This document shows positions 19,709 to 29,781 of a stretch of DNA of 64,000 nucleotides, piece after piece. The notes under the pieces are model-generated. The model had not been told where the DNA came from. It did no database searches and was given only the letters and a program-made list of their open reading frames with translations. The stretch is taken from contig NZ_VCDI01000006.1 of assembly GCF_005844085.1 (NCBI RefSeq), positions 124,001 to 188,000 on the forward strand. The letters run 5' to 3'. Position 1 is the first letter of the stretch. Each line of letters opens with the position of its first letter. The DNA is from Lichenicoccus roseus (GTDB lineage Bacteria > Pseudomonadota > Alphaproteobacteria > Acetobacterales > Acetobacteraceae). A program made the translations under genes and the position numbers.

Positions 19709-20503
19709 GTGCAATTGCGGCTGAACGTGGTGGAGCGCGGCCCGGATCGTGCGGAGGTGGCGCCCGGGCGCCCGCCGATCGTTCTGCTGCACGGGCTGTT
19801 CGGCCGGGCCCGCAACCTGGGGCATTTCCAGCGTCGGTTGGCAGCGGACCGGCGCACGCTCGCCATCGACCTGCGCAACCATGGCGACAGTCCGCACGGC
19901 CAGATGGACTACATGGCGATGGCGTTCGACCTGGTGGAGACATTGGCCGGGCATGACGCGCTGCCGGCGACGCTGGTCGGGCATTCGATGGGCGGCAAGG
20001 CGGCGATGACGCTGGCGCTTACCCGGCCGGAGCTGGTGCACAGCCTGCTGGTCGCCGACATCCCGCCGGCGATCACCGGACATGGCAGTTCGAGGCTTGG
20101 GCGCGACATGCTGCGCATCGAGTTTCCGCCAACGCTCAGCCGCAGCGCCGCAGACGCGCTGCTGACGGAGGCAGTGCCGAACGCCGACATACGCCAGCTC
20201 ATGCTGCAGAACATCCGCTTCGGGGAGAACCCGGGCTGGCAGATCGGCCTGCAGGAGCTGGTCGCCTCGATGATCAACATCGAGGGCTGGCCGTATATTC
20301 CGGAGGGTCACGCCTATGATGGCCCGACCCTGTTCCTCGCCGGCGGACGCTCTCCCTACATTCGCGCCGAGCACCACGCCACCATGCATCGGCTGTTCCC
20401 GCGACATCGGCTGGAGATGATCGAGGAGGCCGGTCACTGGCTGCATGTCGAGAACCCGGCACGCTTCGCGGCCCTGCTGGAGCAGTTCGTCGACGAGTTC
20501 TGA
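19709..20503 (+). CDS. Alpha/beta hydrolase (YbfF-like esterase)
   Basis: A 264-residue alpha/beta hydrolase. IVLLHGLFGRARN gives the oxyanion hole, LVGHSMGGKAAM the nucleophile Ser (about residue 95), and EEAGHWLHVENP the catalytic His. The pattern, including DLRNHGDSPH, is that of the YbfF/ABHD11 esterase group. GTG 19709 has AAGGTGAG just upstream, nine bases after the quinone oxidoreductase stop, so the two are co-transcribed. Physiological substrate unknown. Confidence 0.85.
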   Translation: MQLRLNVVERGPDRAEVAPGRPPIVLLHGLFGRARNLGHFQRRLAADRRTLAIDLRNHGDSPHGQMDYMAMAFDLVETLAGHDALPATLVGHSMGGKAAMTLALTRPELVHSLLVADIPPAITGHGSSRLGRDMLRIEFPPTLSRSAADALLTEAVPNADIRQLMLQNIRFGENPGWQIGLQELVASMINIEGWPYIPEGHAYDGPTLFLAGGRSPYIRAEHHATMHRLFPRHRLEMIEEAGHWLHVENPARFAALLEQFVDEF

Positions 20504-20522
20504 CGGATTGTCCGACCGGCTG

Positions 20523-20543
20523 GCGTGGTCACTCAGACCACGC
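20523..20543. terminator. Perfect hairpin between convergent hydrolase and HbpS-like genes
   Basis: Eight-base arms GCGTGGTC and GACCACGC enclose a five-base loop, midway between stops at 20503 and 20561. A bidirectional terminator is the simplest reading; there is no T-tract. Confidence 0.5.
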
Positions 20544-20560
20544 ACCTGCCCGGCAGAAGT

Positions 20561-20944
20561 CTACTGCACCATCAGGTCGGCAATTTCCTGGTCCTGCGAG
20601 GGCGCCAGGCCACTGATGCCGACGCCGCCCACGACGCGGCCATCGGCGGACAGCACCACGCTTCCACCGGGCATGCCGGTGAGGCGCGGATCGCCGAAAT
20701 AGCTCGCCGGCATGTTCTCGCGCAGCATCCGCTCATGGAAGGCGGCCGTGGTCACGCCGAGCCGGGCGGCGCTGTAGGCCTTGTTCTGCGCGATCTCGAC
20801 GCTGCGGACAGGCGCACCGTCCATGCGCACGAAGCCCAGCAGCAGGCCGCGCTCGTCACAGACCGCGATGCAGATCGGCTTGCCGAAGCGGGTCACGCCT
20901 TCCAGGGCGCGATCGATCAGTTTCCGCGCGTGTTCCAGATCCAT
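20561..20944 (-). CDS. GlcG/HbpS-family heme-binding-like protein
   Basis: Small single-domain protein of 127 residues, matching the GlcG/HbpS (DUF336) family: FGKPICIAVCDERGLLLGFV at residues 20-39, RMDGAPVRSVEIAQNKAYSA and GMPGGSVVLSADGRVVGGVG toward the end. Some members bind or degrade heme, others sit in glycolate or diol operons; nothing nearby picks between these. No signal peptide is visible, so it should be cytoplasmic. Confidence 0.82.
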   Translation of the reverse strand: MDLEHARKLIDRALEGVTRFGKPICIAVCDERGLLLGFVRMDGAPVRSVEIAQNKAYSAARLGVTTAAFHERMLRENMPASYFGDPRLTGMPGGSVVLSADGRVVGGVGISGLAPSQDQEIADLMVQ

Positions 20945-20984
20945 CGTGGTCGTCTCCAGGATTGATATGCCGATGGTAGGACGG

Positions 20985-22187
20985 CTACGGCCGGCGGGGA
21001 ACCGAGGCTCGCTCCGTCAGCACCAGGGCAAACGCCAGCAGCCCGAGACCGGCGCCGGCGAGAGCGGTCAGCGCCCAGCCGCCATCGGCCTCGGTGACCG
21101 TCCCGAGCGACGAGCCGCAGGCGCCGCCCACGAACATCATCGCCATGTAGATCCCGTTGATGCGCCCGCGCGCCTGCGGTTGCAGCGCGTAGATCACCCG
21201 CTGGCTCGTCACCTGGTTGATCTGCACGCAGCCATCGAGGATCACGGAGGCCGCGACCAGCACCAGCAGGCTGCCGGCTCCGGCGGCCCAGCGTGTGGTG
21301 AGGAAGCAGGCTGCCATCATGACCGGGACCATGAGCGTGAGCTGGCGGGTGAGGCCGCGATCGGCGAGCCGGCCGGCCAGCGGCGCCGCCAGGGTGCCAC
21401 CCGCACCGGCCAGGGCGAACAGGGCGATACCGCGCTGGGTGAGGCCGAAGCGCTCGGCCAGCATCAGCGGGATCGCGGTCCAGAACAGGTTGAAGGCGGC
21501 AAAGGCCAGCATCTGGTAGGCGATCCGCCGCTGCAGCGTCCGCAGCCGCAGCATGCGCAGCATCGACGCCAGCAGCTGGCCGTACCGCGGTCGATGGTCC
21601 TGGTGATCCAGGCCCGGGTCGCGGACCGGCAGCACGCGCCGCAGCACCACCGCCAGCACCATCATGCCCACGCAGGAGACCTCGAAAACCGTCCGCCAGC
21701 CGAAGCTGGCCGCCAGCAGGCTGGCGAGCGGCCGCGCCAGCATGATGCCGCCGATCAGTCCGCCCATGACGTTGCCGATGACGCGGCCGCGCTGGTCATC
21801 CGGCGCGAGATGCGCCGCCAGCGGGACCAGCACCTGGGCGGCGATCGAGCCGAGCCCGACCACGAACGCCGCCAGCAGGAAGGTGTCGGTCGAGCCGGAC
21901 AGCGCCACCCCGGCGAGGCCGAGGCAGGTTACCGCCAGCATCACGATGACCAGGCGACGATTTTCCAGCAGGTCGGCGAGCGGCACCACCAGCAGCAGAC
22001 CGGCGCCGAAGCCGAGCTGCGACAGCGTCACCACCAGGCCGGACAGGCGTACCGGCATGTGCAACGACCGGCTGATCGGAGCCACCAGCGGCTGCGCATA
22101 ATAGATGTTGGATATGATGGCGCCGCAGGCGACCGCGAGGACGGCGGTCAGGCGCGGCGTGATGCCGGGCGGGGTGGGGGCAGACAC
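20985..22187 (-). CDS. Major facilitator superfamily transporter
   Basis: Twelve-TM-type MFS permease of 400 residues, probably a drug/metabolite exporter of the YnfM/Bcr-like type: NIYYAQPLVAPISRSL early, then LADLLENRRLVIVM (motif A region) and HLAPDDQRGRVIGNVMGG. GTG 22187 is the best start, with AAGG seven bases upstream; the frame further upstream is the shadow of the histidine kinase gene. It begins 23 bases after that kinase's stop on the same strand, so the kinase and permease are likely co-transcribed. Confidence 0.85.
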   Translation of the reverse strand: MSAPTPPGITPRLTAVLAVACGAIISNIYYAQPLVAPISRSLHMPVRLSGLVVTLSQLGFGAGLLLVVPLADLLENRRLVIVMLAVTCLGLAGVALSGSTDTFLLAAFVVGLGSIAAQVLVPLAAHLAPDDQRGRVIGNVMGGLIGGIMLARPLASLLAASFGWRTVFEVSCVGMMVLAVVLRRVLPVRDPGLDHQDHRPRYGQLLASMLRMLRLRTLQRRIAYQMLAFAAFNLFWTAIPLMLAERFGLTQRGIALFALAGAGGTLAAPLAGRLADRGLTRQLTLMVPVMMAACFLTTRWAAGAGSLLVLVAASVILDGCVQINQVTSQRVIYALQPQARGRINGIYMAMMFVGGACGSSLGTVTEADGGWALTALAGAGLGLLAFALVLTERASVPRRP

Positions 22188-22210
22188 TACCTTGCCTGGC
22201 GCCGTGCTGC

Positions 22211-24739
22211 TCAAGGTTCGATCATGTTGCGTATGCGTCTTCCCAACGTGCTCATCGCGAAAGGCTTGGTGAGCAGCTCCATGCCCGGCGCCAGCAGCCC
22301 GGTGCCGATCACCGCGTTCTCGGCATAGCCGGTGATGAACAGCACCTTCAGGTCCGGGCGTTCGCGACGCGCCGCGTCGGCCAACTGGCGTCCATTCATG
22401 CCTCCTGGCAGGCCTACGTCGGTCACCAGCAGATCGACCCTGGTGCCCGATTGCAGCACCTGCAGGCCGGAAGCGCCATCCTGCGCCTCGATGGCCCGGT
22501 AGCCGAGCTCCTCCAGCACATCGGCGACCAGCATGCGCACCGTCGGTTCGTCGTCCACCACGAGCACCGCCTCGCCGCTCTCGGCCGGTGGTATTGGGCT
22601 CGCCGCCACCTCGGCGGACTCCTCGGCTCCATCGGCATGATGCCTGGGCAGGTAGAGCGCCATGGTGGTGCCCTGCCCGATCTCCGAATAGATCCTCACC
22701 TGGCCGCCCGACTGGCGCACGAAGCCGTAGATCATCGACAGGCCGAGGCCGGTGCCCTGGCCCAGCGGCTTGGTGGTGAAGAACGGGTCGAAGGCGCGCG
22801 ATGCGGTCTCCGGCTCCATGCCGACGCCGGTATCGCTCACGGACAGCGACACATACTGGCCGGGCGGCAGGTCGCGTTCCCGCGCCGCGCGCTCGTCGAG
22901 CCAGCTGTTCGCCGTCTCGATGGTCAGCCGGCCGCCCGCGGGCATGGCGTCGCGGCCGTTGATGCACAGGTTGAGCAGCGCGTTCTCGAGCTGGTTCGGG
23001 TCGCACAGCGTGATCCACAGTCCGCCGGCCTGCACCACCTCGACGGTGATCGTCGGCCCCACCGTGCGGCGGACCAGTTCCTCCATGCCGCCGATCAGCC
23101 GGTTGAGGTTGGTCGGACGCGGATCGAGGGTCTGCCGGCGCGAGAAGGCCAGCAGCCGATGTGTCAGCGAAGCTGCCCGCCCTGCTGCCCCGGTGGCGGC
23201 GGTGATGTATCGCTCCACCCCCTGCAGCCGGCCCTGGCTCAACCGGGTACCAAGGAGTTCCAGGCTGCCGGTGATCCCGGTCAGCAGGTTGTTGAAGTCA
23301 TGGGCGATGCCGCCACTCAGCTGGCCGACCGCCTCCATCTTCTGCGCCTGCCGCAGCTGCGCCTCGAGCAGTTGCCGCGCTTCCGCCGAAGCCTTCTCCT
23401 CGGTCACGTCGCGGCCGACGGCATGCACCCGGCCACCCTCCGGCACCGCGGTCCAGGCCAGCCAGCGATAGCTGCCGTCGCGATGCCGGTAGCGGTTCTC
23501 GAAATGCTGGGTCACCCGCCCGGTCGAAAGCCGTCCCAGTTCGGCCTGCGTGCTCGGCAGGTCGTCGGGATGGATGAGCTCGGCGCAGTTATGGCCGAGC
23601 AGGTCGGTCTCGTTCCAGTCCAGCACGCTGTGCCAGGCCGGGTTCACGCTCTCGATGGCACCCTCGAGGGTAACCACCAGCATGACATCCGACGACAGCC
23701 TCCACATGCGGTCGCGCTCGGCGGTGCGCTGCGCCACCAGCCGCTGCAGGTCGTCGGCAAGGCGGTGCAGCTGGTGTTGGGCGCGTCTGCGCTCGATCGC
23801 CTCGCGGGCGCGGCCGGCCATCTCGCGGACGAAGTCGAGCTCGCTCTCGCTCCAGGCCCGGGCCTGCTTGTTGTTCAGGTAGAACAACGCCACGAAGTGA
23901 CCCTGCTCGACGATCGGCAGGTTGACCAGCGACCGCGCCTCGATCCTCTCCAGGGCGGCGGCGGCGGTGCGGGGATCGGTCTCGGCATCGGCGAACACCA
24001 CCGTTTCGCCGCGCTTGAGGTCCTCGATGTATGAGCCGAATTCGCGAAAGCGCAGCGTGCCGGCAAGGCTGGAGATCCCCGGCAGCGTCCAGTCGCGCTC
24101 GATGGTGATCGTCTCGCGAACCGCATCGATGGTGCCGTAGCCGGCCCGGCTGACACCCAGAGTGCGGCCCATGATCTCGGCCGCCGTGCGTGCCATCTCG
24201 GCAGGATCGTCGAGTTCGCGCAGGCGGTCACCGAGCTCGACCCGGGCCTGCGTCCGCAGCGCTGCCTGCCGCGCCTGTGCGACGTCGCGCGCCACCAGGC
24301 CGAAGCCACTGACCCGTCCCTGCCGGTCGCGCAACGGGAACACCGTGCAGGACGCCAGTATGGTGGCTCCGGTGACACATCCCTCGGCATCATGCCGGCG
24401 CAGGCCGAGATCGCCACGCCAGGGGGTCCCGCCCAGGACGCCGGCGAGCACCTCCCGTTCGAAGCGTCCGTCCAGCGCCGGATCATCGGCGAGCAGGACA
24501 AGCGAGGCGAGGGGGCGACTATACAGGGCGTCGGTGTCGGCCAGTCCGATCAGGCGACGGCCGGCTTCGTTGAGGTAGTCGACGGTTCCGTCGGCGGCGG
24601 CCATCGCGATGAAGTCGGCAGACTGCTGCACCAGGGCAGCGAAGCCTCGCGCGGCATCCCCGTCCGGTGGCCTTGCGCCATGCACCGCGCTTCCGCTGCC
24701 GGGATACGGCTGGTCCGACGGTGAGGAGTAAGGGGTCAC
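22211..24739 (-). CDS. Hybrid sensor histidine kinase (PAS-GAF-PAS-HisKA-HATPase-REC)
   Basis: An 842-residue soluble hybrid kinase without transmembrane segments. Order: PAS (about 35-155, FIAMAAADGTVDYLNEAG), GAF (about 170-325), second PAS (345-455, with HPDDLPSTQAE), HisKA with the phospho-acceptor in LSGGIAHDFNNLLTG, HATPase (NALLNLCINGRDAMP and GQGTGLGLSMIYGFV), and a C-terminal receiver (VLVVDDEPTVRML, phospho-Asp in LLVTDVGLPGG). This layout is common in light- or redox-sensing alphaproteobacterial kinases, but the ligand is unknown. It is followed by an MFS gene and is divergent from mlaA. Confidence 0.92.
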   Translation of the reverse strand: MTPYSSPSDQPYPGSGSAVHGARPPDGDAARGFAALVQQSADFIAMAAADGTVDYLNEAGRRLIGLADTDALYSRPLASLVLLADDPALDGRFEREVLAGVLGGTPWRGDLGLRRHDAEGCVTGATILASCTVFPLRDRQGRVSGFGLVARDVAQARQAALRTQARVELGDRLRELDDPAEMARTAAEIMGRTLGVSRAGYGTIDAVRETITIERDWTLPGISSLAGTLRFREFGSYIEDLKRGETVVFADAETDPRTAAAALERIEARSLVNLPIVEQGHFVALFYLNNKQARAWSESELDFVREMAGRAREAIERRRAQHQLHRLADDLQRLVAQRTAERDRMWRLSSDVMLVVTLEGAIESVNPAWHSVLDWNETDLLGHNCAELIHPDDLPSTQAELGRLSTGRVTQHFENRYRHRDGSYRWLAWTAVPEGGRVHAVGRDVTEEKASAEARQLLEAQLRQAQKMEAVGQLSGGIAHDFNNLLTGITGSLELLGTRLSQGRLQGVERYITAATGAAGRAASLTHRLLAFSRRQTLDPRPTNLNRLIGGMEELVRRTVGPTITVEVVQAGGLWITLCDPNQLENALLNLCINGRDAMPAGGRLTIETANSWLDERAARERDLPPGQYVSLSVSDTGVGMEPETASRAFDPFFTTKPLGQGTGLGLSMIYGFVRQSGGQVRIYSEIGQGTTMALYLPRHHADGAEESAEVAASPIPPAESGEAVLVVDDEPTVRMLVADVLEELGYRAIEAQDGASGLQVLQSGTRVDLLVTDVGLPGGMNGRQLADAARRERPDLKVLFITGYAENAVIGTGLLAPGMELLTKPFAMSTLGRRIRNMIEP

Positions 24740-24832
24740 TGAGCAATCCAGTCAGGCGTGGAGGGGCAGACCCATGAGGGCAAGGGGGATCGGCGGCGAA
24801 ACCAGCCTGCAACCGGCAACACGCGGTAAAGT

Positions 24833-24870
24833 TGCAGAAACCAGCCACTGGCGCGCCTGGCCTTCTGCAA
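24833..24870. promoter_or_regulatory. Inverted repeat in the kinase-mlaA divergent spacer
   Basis: TTGCAGAA (24833-24840) followed by CCAG pairs with CTGG (24857-24860), a two-base bulge and TTCTGCAA (24863-24870). It lies 50 bases before the mlaA ATG and could be an operator or a leader hairpin. Function unknown. Confidence 0.35.
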
Positions 24871-24919
24871 GTATCGATGCCCTGCTCCCTTGCGGGGCAA
24901 GAACGACATCGGACACCGG

Positions 24920-25822
24920 ATGCAACCCAGATCGATCCGCCGGGGGCCAGCCTGCCCGGCGATGCTCATCCTCCTGCCTGTGCTCGGCCTATTCGCCGGC
25001 TGCGCGACGCCTCCGCCGGCCAGCGATCCGGATGCCGTCGCCGACTTCAAGGCGACCAACGATCCGCTGGAGCCGACCAACCGCTTCTTCTACGCGGTCA
25101 ACGACGGCATCCTGACCTATGCCCTGACCCCGGTGGCGCGGCAGTACCAGGCGCTGGTGCCGCGACCGGTGCGGACCGGCATCCATAACGTGCTGAACAA
25201 TATCGGCATGCCGGTGCAGTTCGTGGACGACGTGCTGGAGGCCAAGCCGAGGCGCGCCGGCGATACCTTCATGCGCTTTGCCATCAACACGACGTTCGGC
25301 ATCGGCGGCGTGCTCGACCTCGCCAAGCCGGCTGGCTACCCGGATCACAACGCCGACGGCGGCACCACACTGGCGCTCTGGGGTGTCCCGGCGGGTCCAT
25401 ACCTCTATCTCCCGGTGTTCGGGCCGTCCGGCCTGCGCGATGGTGTCGGACGAGGCATGGATGCCGCCTACAACCCGTTCACGTGGCTGTCCTTCGACGG
25501 CTCCAACTCGTTCGGCTGGTCGCAGGCGGGCCTCGGCGCACTGGACCAGACGGCCGCGCACCTGAAGGACATCGAGCAGGTCAAGGCCGGCGCGCTGGAT
25601 CCGTATGCGACCTTCCGCAGCCTCTACCGGCAGCTGCGGGTGTCGCAGGTCCAGGCCATCCGCAACGATCGCCGGGCGACGGTGCCCGACTGGTATTCCG
25701 ACGCCGGACCGAACGGGGCGACAAAGCCGCAGGTCCCCCTGGGCCTCTCGGTCCGGCCGGTGCTGACGCCGCTTGCGCCACCCCTGGCCGCCCAGGGCCC
25801 CCGATCGTCAGCAGGCCACTGA
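24920..25822 (+). CDS. mlaA: MlaA/VacJ-family lipoprotein
   Basis: Outer-membrane lipoprotein of the Mla retrograde phospholipid pathway, 300 residues. A lipobox GLFAGC (about 24-29) follows a basic N-region. The family motifs NDPLEPTNRFFYAVND, RRAGDTFMRFAINTTFGIGG and LWGVPAGPYLYLPVFGPSGL are all present. ATG 24920 gives a standard signal peptide; TTG 24890 would extend it. The rest of the Mla system is not in the window. A short Pro/Ala-rich C-terminal tail is present. Confidence 0.92.
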   Translation: MQPRSIRRGPACPAMLILLPVLGLFAGCATPPPASDPDAVADFKATNDPLEPTNRFFYAVNDGILTYALTPVARQYQALVPRPVRTGIHNVLNNIGMPVQFVDDVLEAKPRRAGDTFMRFAINTTFGIGGVLDLAKPAGYPDHNADGGTTLALWGVPAGPYLYLPVFGPSGLRDGVGRGMDAAYNPFTWLSFDGSNSFGWSQAGLGALDQTAAHLKDIEQVKAGALDPYATFRSLYRQLRVSQVQAIRNDRRATVPDWYSDAGPNGATKPQVPLGLSVRPVLTPLAPPLAAQGPRSSAGH

Positions 25823-25825
25823 GAC

Positions 25826-25854
25826 AAAAAAAAGGCGGCGCACGAGGCGCCGCC
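25826..25854 (-). terminator. Intrinsic terminator downstream of the RhlE-like helicase
   Basis: On the minus strand a perfect eight-base stem (25834-25841 with 25847-25854, loop of five) is followed by eight Ts. It ends transcripts from the helicase gene and lies just after the convergent mlaA stop. Confidence 0.85.
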
Positions 25855-25878
25855 CAAGTTTAGGGAGGAAACGTCCAA

Positions 25879-25907
25879 GATGTGGCGCGCAAGAGCAGCG
25901 CCACATC
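25879..25907. repeat. Second perfect hairpin in the mlaA-helicase junction
   Basis: Ten-base arms (25879-25888 and 25898-25907) are perfectly complementary around a nine-base loop. No T-tract follows on either strand. It may protect the 3' end of the helicase mRNA or stop mlaA readthrough. Confidence 0.5.
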
Positions 25908-25971
25908 CGTAATAGTGGTTGTCGCCGCCCCGGGAGTCAACGGGTTTGTTGCGGCGCACAAAGAGTTTAGG

Positions 25972-27243
<1,272 letters not shown>

Positions 27244-27566
27244 ACGAGGCGCCTCCTGGCGCCAGGCTCGGTCAGGCATCCGCCGCAGCGCGGTCGGGCC
27301 AGTGTCGAGACAGGGAGGGAAATCAGGCGGACAGCGGGTCCACCGGCTGGACGAGCACGAACGCAGGCAAGATGCCGGGCGACAGGCTCAGATGGTCTGT
27401 GCAGTCGTTCGTGGTCTTCCCTAAGCCGGCATGCCGTCCGCGCCAGGCACACCCTTGAAGGGATCGTAGCGGTGCGCGCGGTGCACCGCCGCCGTGTCTA
27501 ACGGCTACCGGGCCGAAACTCAAGCTTTTGTGCAGTGCGGTCGGATTTGGCCGGCCGCACCAGAAG
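27244..27566. other. Long helicase leader / intergenic spacer
   Basis: About 320 bases without a convincing gene between the helicase start and the end of the FAD/NAD(P)-binding gene. It contains the helicase promoter candidate at 27495-27523 and, if that is used, a leader of roughly 250 bases. No riboswitch class is recognised. Confidence 0.4.
27495..27523 (-). promoter_or_regulatory. Candidate promoter of the RhlE-like helicase
   Basis: TTGAGT (27518-27523) and TAGACA (27495-27500) on the minus strand are spaced by 17 bases. It lies about 250 bases upstream of the helicase ATG. Confidence 0.35.
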
Positions 27567-29093
27567 CTAGCTTGCCTGCCCCCCGGAAGCGGCGGCTACG
27601 CGCACCGGCTTGGTCAGCGAGGCCAGCTGCCCGGCCAGGAACTCCGCCTGCTGGCGGATGTCCGGGACCGCCGTCATCTCCCAGAAAGTGCCCTTGGTCA
27701 CCGGCCCGACCGCGAACAGCCGGCGAGAGATCGAGCCGTCTCGGCCGAGCGTGGCGCAGTTGGCGGTCACGTCGAGGCCCAGGCAGAGCGGATCCGGCCG
27801 GACTAGGCCGTTGCCGAGCAGCGAGCGCACCAGCGGATCGCGGATCCGGCTGTAGTCCGCATCCGGTCCCGCGCAGTTCACCACCCGGCCCGCGGTCACG
27901 CAGTCGAGGCCGCCATTCTCGAGCCCGGCCCCGAAGCGCGGGCGATACACGATGTCGGTGAGGCCGTCCGGCCGCGACCGGTACTCGCGGATGCGGCCGG
28001 CGCGTATCTGCAGCTGCCCGCTGCCGCGCGCCGCATCGATGCGGTCGGCGACCGGTCCAGCCACGCGATGGCGATGCACGTCCCACCAGGGCCGCATGTG
28101 GCGCAGGAAGCGGGCGCGGTCCTTCACGCACATCGCCTGCCACAGCTCGGTAGTGATCGGACGCAACTCGTCGATCACCGTGTGCCAGTCGCCGCCGAGT
28201 TCACGGCAGCGCCGGCTGCCCTCGCGCAGGACACGGGCGAGGTCGTTGACCCGGGTCGGGAAGCTGTCGGATTCCGGCATGTCCGGCGGCGGCGGGCTCG
28301 AGCCGTGGCGATGCGGCAGCAGCCCGCGCCGGGACAGCGCGGTGATCGGGCCGCGATGCCCCCGGTCGAGCAGCGAGATCACAGTATCGATTGTGGTGAG
28401 GCCGGTGCCGATCAGCAGGACCGGCAGGTCCGGATCGAGCGCGTCCAGCGTGTCGGCGGCCCAGGGGTCGGGCCGGTAGCTTGGGCCGTCATAGAACGAC
28501 ATGTCGGCGACCGGCGGCGGCGCCGGCGGGAAGTTGCCGATCGCCAGCACCGCGCGATCGACCTCGACCGTGCGATTGCGGTCCAGCGTCAGGCTCAGGC
28601 CGCCGCCGTTGGGCACGATGTCGACGACGTCGCCGCGGATCAGCTCGAACTGGTCGCCGTGATTGCGTGCCTTCACCTCCTGGTTGAGCAAGTGGCGAAT
28701 GTAGCGGCCGAACATCCGGCGCGGCACGAAGGTGGTGGCGGTCGGGTCGATGCCGGAGAGCTCATCGGCCGGCAACGCCTGCAGCCATTGCAGGAAGTCG
28801 AGCGGGCGGGAATGGAAGGCGCTCATCTTTCCGGCGGGCACGTTCAGCACGTGGGAGGAATTGCCGGTGGAATAGGCCGGTCCGCGGCCGAATTGCGCAT
28901 TGCGCTCGATCAGCACGACGCGCGTCTGCAGCGGCACGCGCTGCAGCAGGTGGAGAGCCAGCAGGGTGCCGCTGAAACCGGCGCCCACGATCGCGATACC
29001 GGGCGAAAGCGGTCCGTTGCTGCCTTCGAAGGCAAGCGGCGTGTGGCCGGCCTGGATCTCCGCCGGCTGGATCGCCTTGTCCTGGGCAGTCAT
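27567..29093 (-). CDS. FAD/NAD(P)-binding protein (HpyO-like)
   Basis: A 508-residue flavoprotein of the FAD-NAD(P)-binding (HpyO-like, NAD_binding_9) type. IAIVGAGFSGTLLALHLLQR (about 33-52) is the FAD dinucleotide motif, followed by FGRGPAYSTGNSSHVLNVPA, the group signature. A second nucleotide-binding site is at LPVLLIGTGLTTIDTVISLL. Family members include FAD-dependent urate hydroxylase and siderophore-type N-hydroxylases, but most are uncharacterised. It is isolated between the helicase and YggT. A 15-base repeat sits directly upstream of the ATG. Confidence 0.78.
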   Translation of the reverse strand: MTAQDKAIQPAEIQAGHTPLAFEGSNGPLSPGIAIVGAGFSGTLLALHLLQRVPLQTRVVLIERNAQFGRGPAYSTGNSSHVLNVPAGKMSAFHSRPLDFLQWLQALPADELSGIDPTATTFVPRRMFGRYIRHLLNQEVKARNHGDQFELIRGDVVDIVPNGGGLSLTLDRNRTVEVDRAVLAIGNFPPAPPPVADMSFYDGPSYRPDPWAADTLDALDPDLPVLLIGTGLTTIDTVISLLDRGHRGPITALSRRGLLPHRHGSSPPPPDMPESDSFPTRVNDLARVLREGSRRCRELGGDWHTVIDELRPITTELWQAMCVKDRARFLRHMRPWWDVHRHRVAGPVADRIDAARGSGQLQIRAGRIREYRSRPDGLTDIVYRPRFGAGLENGGLDCVTAGRVVNCAGPDADYSRIRDPLVRSLLGNGLVRPDPLCLGLDVTANCATLGRDGSISRRLFAVGPVTKGTFWEMTAVPDIRQQAEFLAGQLASLTKPVRVAAASGGQAS

Positions 29094-29100
29094 GCCCAGA

Positions 29101-29137
29101 CCTTCCAGGCCGGGACGTTCCAGGCAGGGACGTTCCC
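29101..29137. repeat. 15-base tandem repeat before the FAD/NAD(P)-binding gene
   Basis: Two adjacent 15-base units (29101-29115 and 29116-29130) match at 13 positions, and a third partial copy follows. GGGACGTTCC occurs twice, 15 bases apart (29112-29121 and 29127-29136). The array lies 8-44 bases upstream of the minus-strand ATG at 29093, overlapping its ribosome-site region. Confidence 0.5.
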
Positions 29138-29312
29138 GGGGAGGCTGGTCCTGGTCGCGGGTCGATGGCGCATTCGCTGTGCTCTCCCGTGCTTCGATCC
29201 GGCCTTAGATCTCACCCGGCCGACGAGCCCTTGAACGTAGACCGACTGTACTGCCCCTGCAGCCCGATGCCAGAGCACGCATGCGGGCAGAACCGCACGG
29301 TGCCGCCGGCAC

Positions 29313-29633
29313 TCAGCCGGCGAGCCCGGCGCCGCCGGCCAGCACGCGGTACTCGAGGGTGACGATCAACGGGATCACCACGTACTGGATTAGCAGCAGC
29401 ACCACGAGCGGCGACAGGTCGATATTGCCGAAATTGGGCATCACCCGCCGGACCGGTGCCAGCACCGGCTCGGTGACGCGGTTCAGGAAGTTACCGATGG
29501 TCCACACGGCACGGTTGCGGGTATCGAGCACGCCGAAAGCGAACAGCATGCTGAACACGCACGACAGGATCAGCGCCCAGCTGAACAGGCGTATCACCAG
29601 GATGACCAGGTCGAACAGATTGGTCACGAGCAA
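29313..29633 (-). CDS. YggT-family integral membrane protein
   Basis: A 106-residue protein with two hydrophobic segments per YggT repeat: LFDLVILVIRLFSWALILSC near the start and LVVLLLIQYVVIPLIVTLEY near the end, with the family motif FLNRVTEPVLAPVRRVMP between. YggT proteins have been linked to osmotic/cation homeostasis and cell division, but their role is poorly defined. It is alone on the minus strand upstream of tRNA-Ala. Confidence 0.88.
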   Translation of the reverse strand: MLVTNLFDLVILVIRLFSWALILSCVFSMLFAFGVLDTRNRAVWTIGNFLNRVTEPVLAPVRRVMPNFGNIDLSPLVVLLLIQYVVIPLIVTLEYRVLAGGAGLAG

Positions 29634-29737
29634 GGAATTGCGCCTCCCGAACAGGGCCGGAAGCTAGCGAGGCCGGCAGGGCAAGGCAATGCGGCCGTTG
29701 GTTGTCCGGTCCGGCGGCCTGGGCCCGGTGATCGCGC

Positions 29738-29765
29738 TTGACTTCATCAGGCCGTTGGCTACCTT
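29738..29765 (+). promoter_or_regulatory. Candidate promoter of tRNA-Ala
   Basis: TTGACT (29738-29743) and TACCTT (29760-29765) are spaced by 16 bases and end 16 bases before the tRNA. Confidence 0.42.
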
Positions 29766-29781
29766 CCGCCGCCGGCACGGC

